A stretch of DNA of 17,329 bases from Candidatus Omnitrophota bacterium (GTDB taxonomy: Bacteria; Omnitrophota; Omnitrophia; Omnitrophales; JACROU01): the NCBI GenBank assembly GCA_016206875.1, contig JACQQR010000092.1:1-17329 (forward strand), given 5' to 3'. The notes under the pieces were generated by a model. It did no database searches. It was not told the DNA's origin and saw nothing but the letters and a program-made list of their open reading frames with translations. The translations under genes and the position numbers were made by a program. This document shows, in pieces, positions 1 through 6,678 of this stretch. Each line of letters begins with the position of its first letter. Position 1 is the first letter of the stretch.

Positions 1-571
1 CGTCTCTGCTAATCCGTGGCCGCGGGAGAGTGGCGGGCGCTGGGTGTGGGCGGTTGGCGACGTGTATCCGGGTGAAGGCAAGTCCATCGAGGTCGTGTTG
101 GCCGGCGGAATGGAGAAAAAAGAATCTTCCTTTCAGCCGCACATTAAAAAAGTGAGAAAGAAAAATCAAGTGCTCGGTTTTAATTGCCGGTTGGTTGAGC
201 TGGATATGAGCCCCATTGAAAAACAGCAACTATGGGTGACCGATGAAATTCCATTCACCGAAGAGGCCAGGAACTTCTGGAACGCCTGGTATCGCCGCGC
301 AGGCACATCGTTACAAAAGTTTCTTCCGTTACAATCTCATTATCAAGCGCTGTCATCCATGCAAGGTTTTCCTCTGGAGCGCTCTTGTCAAATCCGGGCG
401 GATAAAAATTCTTACTGGGAAGAAGAAAAAGTGACTTTGATTGAAGAAAGAAATATCTCTGAAGATTTGTTTCGTCTTCCCGCCGGAATGCGGAAAGTGA
501 CATCCGTGCTTGAAGACGAAGAGTCTCGTGAACGTCTCAAGCGGCATAAATATTATTCCAGTTTTGATTGA
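1..571 (+). CDS. DUF4412-like protein, C-terminal part (5' end outside window)
   Basis: The frame is open from base 2 without a stop, so the gene begins upstream and only about 189 residues are visible; the in-frame GTG at 44 is probably internal. The visible protein contains a stretch running through a Gly-Phe-x-Cys motif and then a Leu-Trp-Val-Thr-Asp-Glu-Ile-Pro segment, and ends with a Leu-Pro-Ala-Gly-Met-Arg-Lys-Val segment. These resemble DUF4412-type proteins, where a 'G-x-x-C ... W-x-T-x-x-x-P ... x-x-P-x-G-(Y/M)' arrangement is typical of periplasmic or lipoprotein domains of unknown role. The signal peptide that would confirm export lies outside the window. The stop at 569-571 is 16 bases before the start of the ACT-domain gene, so the two are probably co-transcribed. 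The family assignment rests on motif resemblance only; function is unknown. Confidence 0.55.
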   Translation, partial: VSANPWPRESGGRWVWAVGDVYPGEGKSIEVVLAGGMEKKESSFQPHIKKVRKKNQVLGFNCRLVELDMSPIEKQQLWVTDEIPFTEEARNFWNAWYRRAGTSLQKFLPLQSHYQALSSMQGFPLERSCQIRADKNSYWEEEKVTLIEERNISEDLFRLPAGMRKVTSVLEDEESRERLKRHKYYSSFD

Positions 572-587
572 GGAAGAGAGGCTGACC

Positions 588-1130
588 ATGAAAAAGGTAA
601 TGATCACCGTATTAGGCGCGGACAGGCCGGGAATTGTCGCCGATGTAACGGGTGTGCTGCTTCAAGCCGGATGCAATCTGGAAGATTCCAGCATGACGAT
701 TTTAGAAGGGGAGTTTGCCATGCTTGTGGTGGTTTCCCTGGAGGCAAAATTGAGTGTGGCGGCTTTAAAAAAATGCCTCGCTAGTTTTTGTAAAAAGTCG
801 AAGCTGGATATGACAGTAAAACCGTTCCAGGAGCCTCTTTGTACATTGACGGTTGTGCCTCCTAAAAATTATGTAATTTCCGTTATCGGGGCCGACCGGC
901 CGGGCATTGTGCATCATGTTTCCAAGCTTCTGGCATCGCGTGAGATCAATATTACCGATGTGGAAACCAAAAAAATAGGAAAAGGCGAGCGGGTGGTGTA
1001 CGCCATGATTTTAGAGGCCGGTATTCCCATCAATGTGCCTATACCGAAACTGGAAGAGGCATTAGAAGAACTGGGAAACAAGCTTTCCGTGGAAATCACG
1101 ATCAAACCGATTGAATCGCTTACATTGTAA
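588..1130 (+). CDS. Tandem ACT-domain protein, GcvR-like
   Basis: A 180-residue protein made almost entirely of two ACT domains (about 1-85 and 90-180). Each opens with the same signature: ITVLGADRPGIVADV in the first and ISVIGADRPGIVHHV in the second. This two-ACT layout and length match the glycine cleavage regulator GcvR / YqgF-independent ACT group, where ACT domains bind small ligands (often amino acids) and signal through protein contacts; there is no DNA-binding domain. The ATG at 588 was chosen because the first ACT strand begins directly after it and a purine-rich Shine-Dalgarno stretch (571-581) precedes it; the same frame is open further upstream but overlaps the preceding gene. 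It lies 5 bases before the deformylase start, so it is likely translated with it. No gcv or gcvA gene is in view, so a role in glycine metabolism is not shown. Confidence 0.85.
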   Translation: MKKVMITVLGADRPGIVADVTGVLLQAGCNLEDSSMTILEGEFAMLVVVSLEAKLSVAALKKCLASFCKKSKLDMTVKPFQEPLCTLTVVPPKNYVISVIGADRPGIVHHVSKLLASREINITDVETKKIGKGERVVYAMILEAGIPINVPIPKLEEALEELGNKLSVEITIKPIESLTL

Positions 1131-1135
1131 TTTCC

Positions 1136-1633
1136 ATGCCTGTTAAGCCGGTTGTTGAATATCCCAATCCGCTGCTGCGAAAACAAGCGACGCAAGTGCA
1201 AAAAATCACGCCGCTTATTCAGGAATTAGCTCAAAACCTCTTGGACACTCTGGGGTCTTTCCCGGGCTGTGTGGGTTTGGCGGCGAACCAAATTGGCGCA
1301 GGCGAAAATGTGGTGGTTATCGATATCTCATCCAAGCAGCCCGGCGCAAAGCCGCGCGTCTTGATTAATCCGGAAATTATGGAAATGGCTGAAGAGAAAT
1401 TTCTCCGTGAAGGATGCCTTAGCGTGCAGCACCTTACGGCCAATGTTCGCCGCTTCCAACGGGTGCGACTGCGCTGGACGGATCTACAAGGTACAATACG
1501 GCTCGAGACCCTGACAGGGCTGGAGGCCATTTGCGTTCAGCATGAAATCGACCACCTGCGAGGCATGCTTTTTATCGACAGAGTATTAAACCCGACGGCG
1601 GATATTTTTAGAAGAAAAAGATATCTTCATTGA
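1136..1633 (+). CDS. def: Peptide deformylase
   Basis: Peptide deformylase removes the formyl group from the initiator methionine of nascent proteins in the cytoplasm, using a bound metal (usually Fe2+). All three family motifs are present in the 165-residue product: GLAANQ at 47-52 (motif 1, with Asn where Pro or Thr is commoner), EGCLS at 92-96 (Cys94 metal ligand) and HEIDH at 136-140 (His136 and His140 ligands, Glu137 catalytic). The YPNPLL segment near the N-terminus is also typical. Length fits the family (about 150-190 residues). The start ATG is 5 bases after the ACT gene, with no strong Shine-Dalgarno visible, suggesting translational coupling. The usual neighbour fmt is not adjacent within the window. 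Confidence 0.96.
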   Translation: MPVKPVVEYPNPLLRKQATQVQKITPLIQELAQNLLDTLGSFPGCVGLAANQIGAGENVVVIDISSKQPGAKPRVLINPEIMEMAEEKFLREGCLSVQHLTANVRRFQRVRLRWTDLQGTIRLETLTGLEAICVQHEIDHLRGMLFIDRVLNPTADIFRRKRYLH

Positions 1634-1650
1634 GAAAGGAAACTGAAAAC

Positions 1651-2439
1651 ATGAAAGTCGAGGAAGAGTCTCTGTCTCGCTTGACGCGAGGGGAAATTCG
1701 GTTCATTGCGCCTGCGCCGGGCGAACCCGGCCAAAAAGCGAAGCTTGTATGGATCACTATGATTGTTCTGGTCTTATTCCAAGCGGTACTTTTTGCGTGG
1801 GCTTGTATCATGATGAACGAAGCACAAAAGGCGGTCAAGAAGGCCGAAAACCTGGTTGTTTCGCTGCAAGAGTACACGGCCAAAATTCAAGAGATGAAAA
1901 GTAAGCCGGTAGAGGCTGTAACCGGCATCGCTTATTCCTTTGATCATTTGGCCGGCGCGCCCGTACTGGGAAAAAATCTTCTTGTCAGAAAGAAATATGA
2001 GCAATCCAAGCTCGATCGCATTTCGATAAATTATGAAGAAGAAGGCCGGCTGGGGAAAGCCGGCAAGGGGATGAAGGTGGATTATGAATTTATGGATATA
2101 TTCCAGCATAATAATTGGATGGCGTTGGAATTTTTCCTTCCCGAGATGAAATTAAATCAGAATTCAAGGCTTACATTTTGGCTTCGTGGAAACGCCAAAC
2201 GCGGATATAATCCTCAAGCGAAAATAGAGTTTTCAGATGCGGTAAAAACCCATGTGTACCCGGTTTCTAATATTGGGACATTCTGGAAAAAAGTAAGCAT
2301 CCCCTTCTCTCAAATTCGCTCCGGGGTCAATCTTGAGCAATTGAAATCAATCCGCTTCGTCGTCGAAAATGAGCGCGGTTCGGATAAAGCAGGCGGATAT
2401 TTTCTTGATGGTTTCCGGCTGGTGCGGCATGACAATTAA
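1651..2439 (+). CDS. Single-pass membrane protein with extracytoplasmic beta-sandwich-like domain
   Basis: I do not recognise a named gene. The 262-residue product has a short charged cytoplasmic N-terminus (1-31), one transmembrane helix (about 32-55, rich in Ile/Val/Leu/Trp), a short charged helical or coiled-coil stretch (about 56-88), and a C-terminal domain (about 95-262). The last strands ('SIRFVVEN...GGYFLDGFRLV') look like the end of CBM11/CIA30-type galactose-binding-like jelly-roll domains, which often close with a 'DdIrl'-like strand. By inference it sits in the inner membrane with the domain outside, perhaps binding glycan or a partner protein. The ATG at 1651 is preferred: an AAAGGA lies about 10 bases upstream, whereas the TTG at 1630 overlaps the def stop. 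Topology is fairly sure; the fold assignment is tentative. Confidence 0.75.
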   Translation: MKVEEESLSRLTRGEIRFIAPAPGEPGQKAKLVWITMIVLVLFQAVLFAWACIMMNEAQKAVKKAENLVVSLQEYTAKIQEMKSKPVEAVTGIAYSFDHLAGAPVLGKNLLVRKKYEQSKLDRISINYEEEGRLGKAGKGMKVDYEFMDIFQHNNWMALEFFLPEMKLNQNSRLTFWLRGNAKRGYNPQAKIEFSDAVKTHVYPVSNIGTFWKKVSIPFSQIRSGVNLEQLKSIRFVVENERGSDKAGGYFLDGFRLVRHDN

Positions 2440-2468
2440 AAATGGGCGTAGTCCATTGGCAAACCGTA

Positions 2469-2509
2469 TAGTACCGCATCCCCACAAAATTAAATGGAAT
2501 GCGGTACTA
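2469..2509. repeat. 11-bp perfect inverted repeat before the sugar kinase start
   Basis: The arms TAGTACCGCAT (2469-2479) and ATGCGGTACTA (2499-2509) are exact reverse complements separated by 19 bases. The element fills the middle of the 75-base gap between the membrane-protein gene and the kinase gene and ends 5 bases before the ATG at 2515. No T-run follows, so a simple intrinsic terminator is unlikely. It could be a protein-binding operator or an RNA hairpin affecting translation of the kinase. Confidence 0.7.
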
Positions 2510-2514
2510 CAGTT

Positions 2515-3462
2515 ATGATGACAACGCTCACCGTCAATCCGGCTTTGGATTTGACACTGGAAATCGAAGGCCTTGTTGTTGAAGATGTGAACCGTGTCAG
2601 CAGTTTTTCCGAAGACGCCGGCGGGAAAGGCATCAATGTCTCAAAGGTTCTGCGTGAATTGGGTTGCAAGCGTTTAAAGACCTTGGCCGTTTTGGGCGGA
2701 CGGCGTGCCGAACGGTTTAAAAATATTTTGAAACGAAAGGGAATTCATGCCGCATCAATTCCTATTCACGAGGAGACCAGAATCAATGTCACTGTTTTTG
2801 ACCGGAAAAACCGGCATACCACAAAATTAAATCAACCCGGCCCGCGTATTTCTTCGCATGAATCCCGAAGAATGATTCACATCATCGAACAAGCGGCGCG
2901 CATGAGCAGAATTTTTGTGCTGGCAGGTTCTCTTTTGCCGGATTTACCTTCCGGCTGGTATGGGCAGCTGATTCAAAAAATATCCAGAGCGGGTCTTTAT
3001 ACGGTTCTGGATGCAGACGGGGAAGCGCTGCGGCGGGGAATCGGCGGCCGTCCCTGGCTGATTAAGCCCAATCGGTTTGAGGCCTCGCGTGTTCTCGGCG
3101 ATTCTTTATCTACTGAAGATGGGATGAGAAAAGGGGCCAGGCAGCTTCAAGAACTGGGCGCAAGCAATGTGCTCATTTCTCTGGGGGCGGACGGGGTGTT
3201 TTATAGCGGGGAAGGGGGCCAGTGGAGGGGATATTCGGTTCCGGTAAGGCCCAATTCCACGGTGGGGGCGGGAGATTCCTTTTTAGCGGGATTTATCTGG
3301 CGCTATTTGAAAGATAAAAATGTGGGAGAAGCGCTTCGAATGGGTTTGGCCTGTGGCACACACACGGCGATGACCGGAGCCGGCCGGCTTTGTTCAAAGC
3401 CGCAAATTTTCAAGCTGCTTCCAAAAATGAGAGTGAAACGAATAGGAGATGACAACGCATGA
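2515..3462 (+). CDS. PfkB-family hexose-phosphate kinase (1-phosphofructokinase / 6-PFK-II / LacC group)
   Basis: A 315-residue ribokinase-fold sugar kinase expected to phosphorylate a phosphorylated hexose with ATP in the cytoplasm. The N-terminus (TLTVNPALDLTLEIEGL) is diagnostic of the FruK/PfkB/LacC subgroup. GGKGINVS at 36-43 is the first PfkB signature, and VGAGDSF near 251-256 is the second, with the catalytic-base Asp at about 254. Fructose-1-phosphate, fructose-6-phosphate or tagatose-6-phosphate are all possible; motifs alone do not separate them, and no PTS or fru gene is nearby. Start: ATG at 2515 (or 2518) places the first beta-strand normally; an ATG at 2494 lies in the loop of the inverted repeat and would add seven untypical residues. 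No convincing Shine-Dalgarno precedes either. The stop overlaps the next gene's start (ATGA). Confidence 0.9.
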   Translation: MMTTLTVNPALDLTLEIEGLVVEDVNRVSSFSEDAGGKGINVSKVLRELGCKRLKTLAVLGGRRAERFKNILKRKGIHAASIPIHEETRINVTVFDRKNRHTTKLNQPGPRISSHESRRMIHIIEQAARMSRIFVLAGSLLPDLPSGWYGQLIQKISRAGLYTVLDADGEALRRGIGGRPWLIKPNRFEASRVLGDSLSTEDGMRKGARQLQELGASNVLISLGADGVFYSGEGGQWRGYSVPVRPNSTVGAGDSFLAGFIWRYLKDKNVGEALRMGLACGTHTAMTGAGRLCSKPQIFKLLPKMRVKRIGDDNA

Positions 3463-5111
3463 GTGAACTTTTGAAAAAAATCGGCCAACTCACTGAATCG
3501 GGGAACCCGGAATTGGCGCAGTCCGCTTTAAGGGTTGTCGGCGCCTTAAAGCTGAAGGATGCCCGTATTCTCAAAGGCATTCAAAAACAAGTGGAAAGCG
3601 AAAATCCAAAAATCAAACTGGCGGCCATTGAGGCGCTCGGAAAAATCGGTTCCAGCCAATCCGTAGGCTCTTTGTTCTCCATTTATAAAAATGATCCGGG
3701 AATGCGCGCGCAAGCAGCCTATGCGCTTTCAGAAATTGGAGACCCGGCGCTTCCTGCACTCATCAAAGAATATAAACAGCCTAGCCGCGAGCGCGAATAT
3801 AGAAAATCGATTGCGAGCGTCATGGCGCGTATTGGCTCAAAAAAATCGCTTGGGTTTTTGATCGAAGCGCTTTCGGATCCGGATATCGAGATGTTGAAGC
3901 ATATTTGCTACGAAATGCGGGCCAAAATCGAAAAGATGGCTGCGGAAGAGAAGACCTATTTGGAAAAAGCCGTCCTGGCCGCATTGAATGATGCAAAAGG
4001 GAAAAAGGAGGCGCCATCCCTGGTATCGCTCGTGATTATTTTGGGCTATTTCCCCGACAGAAAACTTAAGAAAGTTCTCATGCGTTTTCTCGATAAGAAA
4101 TATCCGTTTGTATTGCGGCGCAATGCGCTGCTTTCCATCGGGCGCTTGGGCATTGCCGGAAAGGGCAATGAGGATCTGGCGGAGGCGCTCATGCCTTTGC
4201 TTGAGGAGAATGAATTTGCCGGATTCCACCGGACCGTAATCGAAATTTTGGAGAAAATCGAAATGTCCAAGGGGATGGTCAAGGAAATCGTAAAACATGC
4301 GGAAAGCAAGTCTTCCGAACTTAAAAAGTTTGCCTTATCGAAAATGGGACATTTGGAGTCCAAGGAAAATGTTCAATACTTAATGCGTCATTTATCGGAC
4401 TCAGATCCCGGCATGCGTCAATCCGCCGAGCATTCGCTGAAGAAAATGCCGTCTGCGGTTCCGCCGCTCCTCCAGCATCTGCTCAAGGAAGAAGCCGGCG
4501 AACGACTGAGCCGGATCAGCGCTGTTCTCATCGCTCAAAAAGAATCCATCACCAAGCTTCAATTAAAGAACATTTTAGACGGGATGATGGCGGCCTTGGC
4601 GGTGAGTCAAGACGGCAAGACGCAAGCTTTATTTCATGCGGCCAGGCAAATAGACCCGGATACGACTTACAAAATGGTGATGAAAGAGACGTTGGCGCTT
4701 AAAAAGAAGAAAAAGTATCAAGAAGAAACCCGGCTCCTGGATTTGATTTCATCCAGCGTGCTTTTCACTAAAGAGGCCAAGTGGGAGCTCATGGCGGCGC
4801 TTTTAAAGCTATCGAATAAGGATTTATCCGTTGTGGCCAGGAATAATGACAGGGCATTGTCATTGGTATTGGGTTGGATTAAGGCTCAGGATAAAGACGT
4901 GGTCAAAAAGCTATTCCGGGAAGCCATGTTTACGCCGGAAGAGCTTTATTACATAGGGTTCCATTTTTCAGAGAAGTTGTTCACGGAGAAACAATTTGGG
5001 GTGGATGTGCTCAAGACCTTGATTAAGAAAATGCCGCGTAACCAGTATTCCATTCAAGCCAAAAAGCGCCTTCAAGCCGTAGGAACTGCTACAGCAATCA
5101 TGCAGCAATAA
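3459..5111 (+). CDS. HEAT-repeat protein
   Basis: A 550-residue alpha-helical solenoid. The first ~330 residues carry repeated pairs of helices with the HEAT/PBS-lyase-like pattern, for example 'AAIEALGKIG', 'AAYALSEIGDPALPALI', 'RRNALLSIGRLG' and 'FALSKMGHLES'. The C-terminal ~200 residues are also helical and Lys-rich but less clearly periodic. No signal peptide or membrane segment is seen, so it is probably a cytoplasmic scaffold; HEAT solenoids generally bind proteins, and no catalytic motif is visible. The ATG overlaps the kinase stop (ATGA) and has an AGGAG ten bases upstream, so translation is coupled to the kinase. What it partners with is unknown. Confidence 0.85.
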   Translation: MSELLKKIGQLTESGNPELAQSALRVVGALKLKDARILKGIQKQVESENPKIKLAAIEALGKIGSSQSVGSLFSIYKNDPGMRAQAAYALSEIGDPALPALIKEYKQPSREREYRKSIASVMARIGSKKSLGFLIEALSDPDIEMLKHICYEMRAKIEKMAAEEKTYLEKAVLAALNDAKGKKEAPSLVSLVIILGYFPDRKLKKVLMRFLDKKYPFVLRRNALLSIGRLGIAGKGNEDLAEALMPLLEENEFAGFHRTVIEILEKIEMSKGMVKEIVKHAESKSSELKKFALSKMGHLESKENVQYLMRHLSDSDPGMRQSAEHSLKKMPSAVPPLLQHLLKEEAGERLSRISAVLIAQKESITKLQLKNILDGMMAALAVSQDGKTQALFHAARQIDPDTTYKMVMKETLALKKKKKYQEETRLLDLISSSVLFTKEAKWELMAALLKLSNKDLSVVARNNDRALSLVLGWIKAQDKDVVKKLFREAMFTPEELYYIGFHFSEKLFTEKQFGVDVLKTLIKKMPRNQYSIQAKKRLQAVGTATAIMQQ

Positions 5112-5121
5112 AAGCAGCGCT

Positions 5122-5241
5122 TGTCACCCCCAAAGGCGCCCGCCTCAGGCGGGTCCGCCGAGGCGGAAAAGCGGGGGTCCAGTGACTTTAGCATTGTCTG
5201 AAAAACAAAGTCACTGGATTCCCGCTTTCGCGGGAATGACA
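5122..5241. repeat. MITE/REP-like inverted-repeat element, copy 1 (possible bidirectional terminator)
   Basis: The element begins TGTCA (5122-5126) and ends TGACA (5237-5241). Inside, TCCAGTGACTTT (5178-5189) is exactly complementary to AAAGTCACTGGA (5207-5218). The right arm folds into its own perfect hairpin, ATTCCCGC-TTTC-GCGGGAAT (5218-5237). The left arm has CCCCC (5127-5131) facing GGGGG (5173-5177), with an extra GC-rich block between them that contains CCCGCC-TCA-GGCGGG (5139-5153) and CCGCC-GA-GGCGG (5155-5166). It fills most of the gap between two convergent genes, where its hairpins could stop transcription from either side. A related copy is at 12201-12286. Confidence 0.75.
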
Positions 5242-5268
5242 GGCAATCAGGCCGTTTTGCAAAGATTC

Positions 5269-5303
5269 AGCTATAAGCTAACAGCTAAAGGCTAGTAGCT
5301 ATA
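5269..5303. repeat. Degenerate 7-bp tandem repeat
   Basis: Five heptamers start at 5269, 5276, 5283, 5290 and 5297: AGCTATA, AGCTAAC, AGCTAAA, GGCTAGT and AGCTATA. They lie in the convergent intergenic gap just right of the inverted-repeat element. The rest of 5242-5340 shows no gene or RNA that I can recognise. The function is unknown and it may be replication-slippage debris. Confidence 0.65.
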
Positions 5304-5340
5304 ACGTCCTATAATGTATCTTATGTTAAGTTCAGCTACA

Positions 5341-5703
5341 TCAAGCCGGATAATGTTGGGTAAGCAACTTCAACCCCTCGCAGTACTCCCGCGCATCTTT
5401 TGTGCGCCAGCGCACCGGAAAATCGCGACATTGTTTGGGTTTTACCGGATGAATTTGGCAGGTGTTTCCCTTCAGCATAACACAAGTCCCGTCAGGGTGG
5501 GTTTTGAGAGTTAAGCGGGGCTTTTCGATTAAGTCACAATACTGATTTACAAATTTGAATCCGGATAGACCTAAATAATTAGAGATCGGTTGAACTTCTT
5601 CTTCGAGTACATAAATATAGCCTGGATTCGTGCAGCACTTAAGACAGCGCTGGCATTCAAATTCACTTAAGTGCGAAAGCCAGGCTGTGTTTTTTTGGTT
5701 CAT
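5341..5703 (-). CDS. YkgJ-type cysteine-cluster protein
   Basis: A 120-residue cytoplasmic protein of the YkgJ / CxxCxxCC family (proposed Zn- or Fe-chelating domain). Cysteines form the expected pattern: C17-x2-C20-x2-C23-C24 near the N-terminus, an extra C56, then C74, C82 and C92 in the 'GxC...CxIHPxKPxxCRxFP' block, and C108. That spacing supports metal or Fe-S cluster binding, but no enzymatic activity is established for most family members. The ATG at 5703 overlaps the yqeY stop (ATGA), so it is translationally coupled and ends the long minus-strand operon. The stop lies close to the convergent intergenic region. Confidence 0.9.
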   Translation of the reverse strand: MNQKNTAWLSHLSEFECQRCLKCCTNPGYIYVLEEEVQPISNYLGLSGFKFVNQYCDLIEKPRLTLKTHPDGTCVMLKGNTCQIHPVKPKQCRDFPVRWRTKDAREYCEGLKLLTQHYPA

Positions 5704-6146
5704 TTCAATTTACTGGAAACTAGGGAGCTTACTGCCTTGCCGTCCGCCCTCCCTTTCGTCTCTTCCATGACAAGCTTCATGACTTTGCCCATTTCGGCTT
5801 TTGTAGCGGCGCCCGCTTGCGCAATGATTTTACTGACAATGGCTTCCAATTCCTGCGGGCTCATCTGCGCCGGCAAGTACGATTCAAGAATTTTTAATTC
5901 GCGCTCCTCTTTTTGAACCAGATCCGGGCGGTTTCCTTTCTTGAATTCTTCGATGCTGTCGCGCCGCTGCTTGACCTGTTTTTGAATCACGGAGATGACT
6001 TCTTCATGAGATGCCTCTTTTTTAATCTTTTCAATCAGGAGCATTTTTACCGAAGATTTAATGCCGCGGAGTGTGTTCATGCGCACCTCATCACGGGCTC
6101 TCATAGATTCTTTTAAGTCTTCATCCACTTTTTGAAGGATGTTCAT
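5700..6146 (-). CDS. yqeY: GatB/YqeY domain protein
   Basis: A 148-residue protein that matches the stand-alone YqeY family over its whole length: an N-terminal helical domain beginning 'ILQKVDEDLKESMRARDEVRMNTLRGIKSSVK', the central 'RRDSIEEFKKGNRPDLVQKEERELKILESYLP' block, and a C-terminal domain with 'KAEMGKVMKLVMEETKGRADGKAVSSLV'. The C-terminal domain is related to the tail domain of GatB, which binds tRNA in the Gln/Asn amidotransferase. The function of free YqeY is not firmly established. It lies 21 bases after the phosphodiesterase and overlaps ykgJ by four bases. In many bacteria yqeY sits by rpsU or dnaG; that context is absent here. Confidence 0.95.
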   Translation of the reverse strand: MNILQKVDEDLKESMRARDEVRMNTLRGIKSSVKMLLIEKIKKEASHEEVISVIQKQVKQRRDSIEEFKKGNRPDLVQKEERELKILESYLPAQMSPQELEAIVSKIIAQAGAATKAEMGKVMKLVMEETKGRADGKAVSSLVSSKLK

Positions 6147-6167
6147 AGATTCTCACTTTCTCTTGAC

Positions 6168-6659
6168 TTACGTGTAGACATCTTTTAATTCAATAATTTT
6201 GGCTTCCAATTTTTCCAGGTCCAGAAGTGCGACAGTGGGTTTTCCATTCATCAGGCCGGAGCCCTCGCCCGGGTTTACAATGAGCGCGCGGTTTTTTTTC
6301 TCAATGCGGGGTTCGTGCGTATTTCCGCAGATGATGACATCGACAATTTCACTTTCTTTATCCAGCGAAATTTTTTTCTCATCATGCACGATGAGCAGTG
6401 AGCGATTATCCAGCACCAAATAAAAGGGAGGCTCTTTGACGACACCTTGGGCTACTTCAAGCAAATCATTTTTCGAATCCTGATTGCCGAAAACGCCGAA
6501 AAATGGAATGCGGATTTTCAGGTATTCTCTTAAAAGATCCGCTGAAGTGAAATCTCCGGCATGAATGATGGCCCCTACCTTTTCTTGTTTGAAAAGATGA
6601 ATGGCATTGCGGGTTTCCAAAATGGCGTCATGCGTGTCTGAAATCACTCCTACGAGCAT
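6168..6659 (-). CDS. YfcE/MJ0936-type metallophosphoesterase
   Basis: A 163-residue calcineurin-like phosphoesterase, likely a cytoplasmic phosphodiesterase with a two-metal centre. Visible motifs: SDTHD (Asp8, His10), HAGDF (Asp36), GNQD (Asn59) and NPGEGSG (129-135). Two motifs depart from the usual family form. The 'HG(H/N)' motif reads His92-Asp93-Glu94, and 'GHTH' reads Gly112-Asn113-Thr114-His115, so one expected metal-binding His is Asn. Either the second metal site is altered or the substrate differs. The length is typical. It begins 19 bases after the BatC-like gene with a weak AGAGAGA ribosome site, suggesting it belongs to the same transcript. Substrate unknown. Confidence 0.88.
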   Translation of the reverse strand: MLVGVISDTHDAILETRNAIHLFKQEKVGAIIHAGDFTSADLLREYLKIRIPFFGVFGNQDSKNDLLEVAQGVVKEPPFYLVLDNRSLLIVHDEKKISLDKESEIVDVIICGNTHEPRIEKKNRALIVNPGEGSGLMNGKPTVALLDLEKLEAKIIELKDVYT

Positions 6660-6678
6660 TATGTGTTCTCTCTTTTAT

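Noticed and set aside
510..587. Upstream start for the ACT-domain gene
   Set aside because: It would overlap the preceding gene by 62 bases and add 26 residues unlike ACT domains; ATG 588 has a Shine-Dalgarno and fits the domain start.
1630..1650. TTG start for the membrane-protein gene
   Set aside because: It overlaps the def stop and lacks a ribosome site; ATG 1651 has AAAGGA upstream.
3837..4363. Minus-strand frames of 105-153 codons inside the HEAT-repeat gene
   Set aside because: The plus-strand frame has clear HEAT repeats and coupling to the kinase; the antisense frames show no domain pattern.
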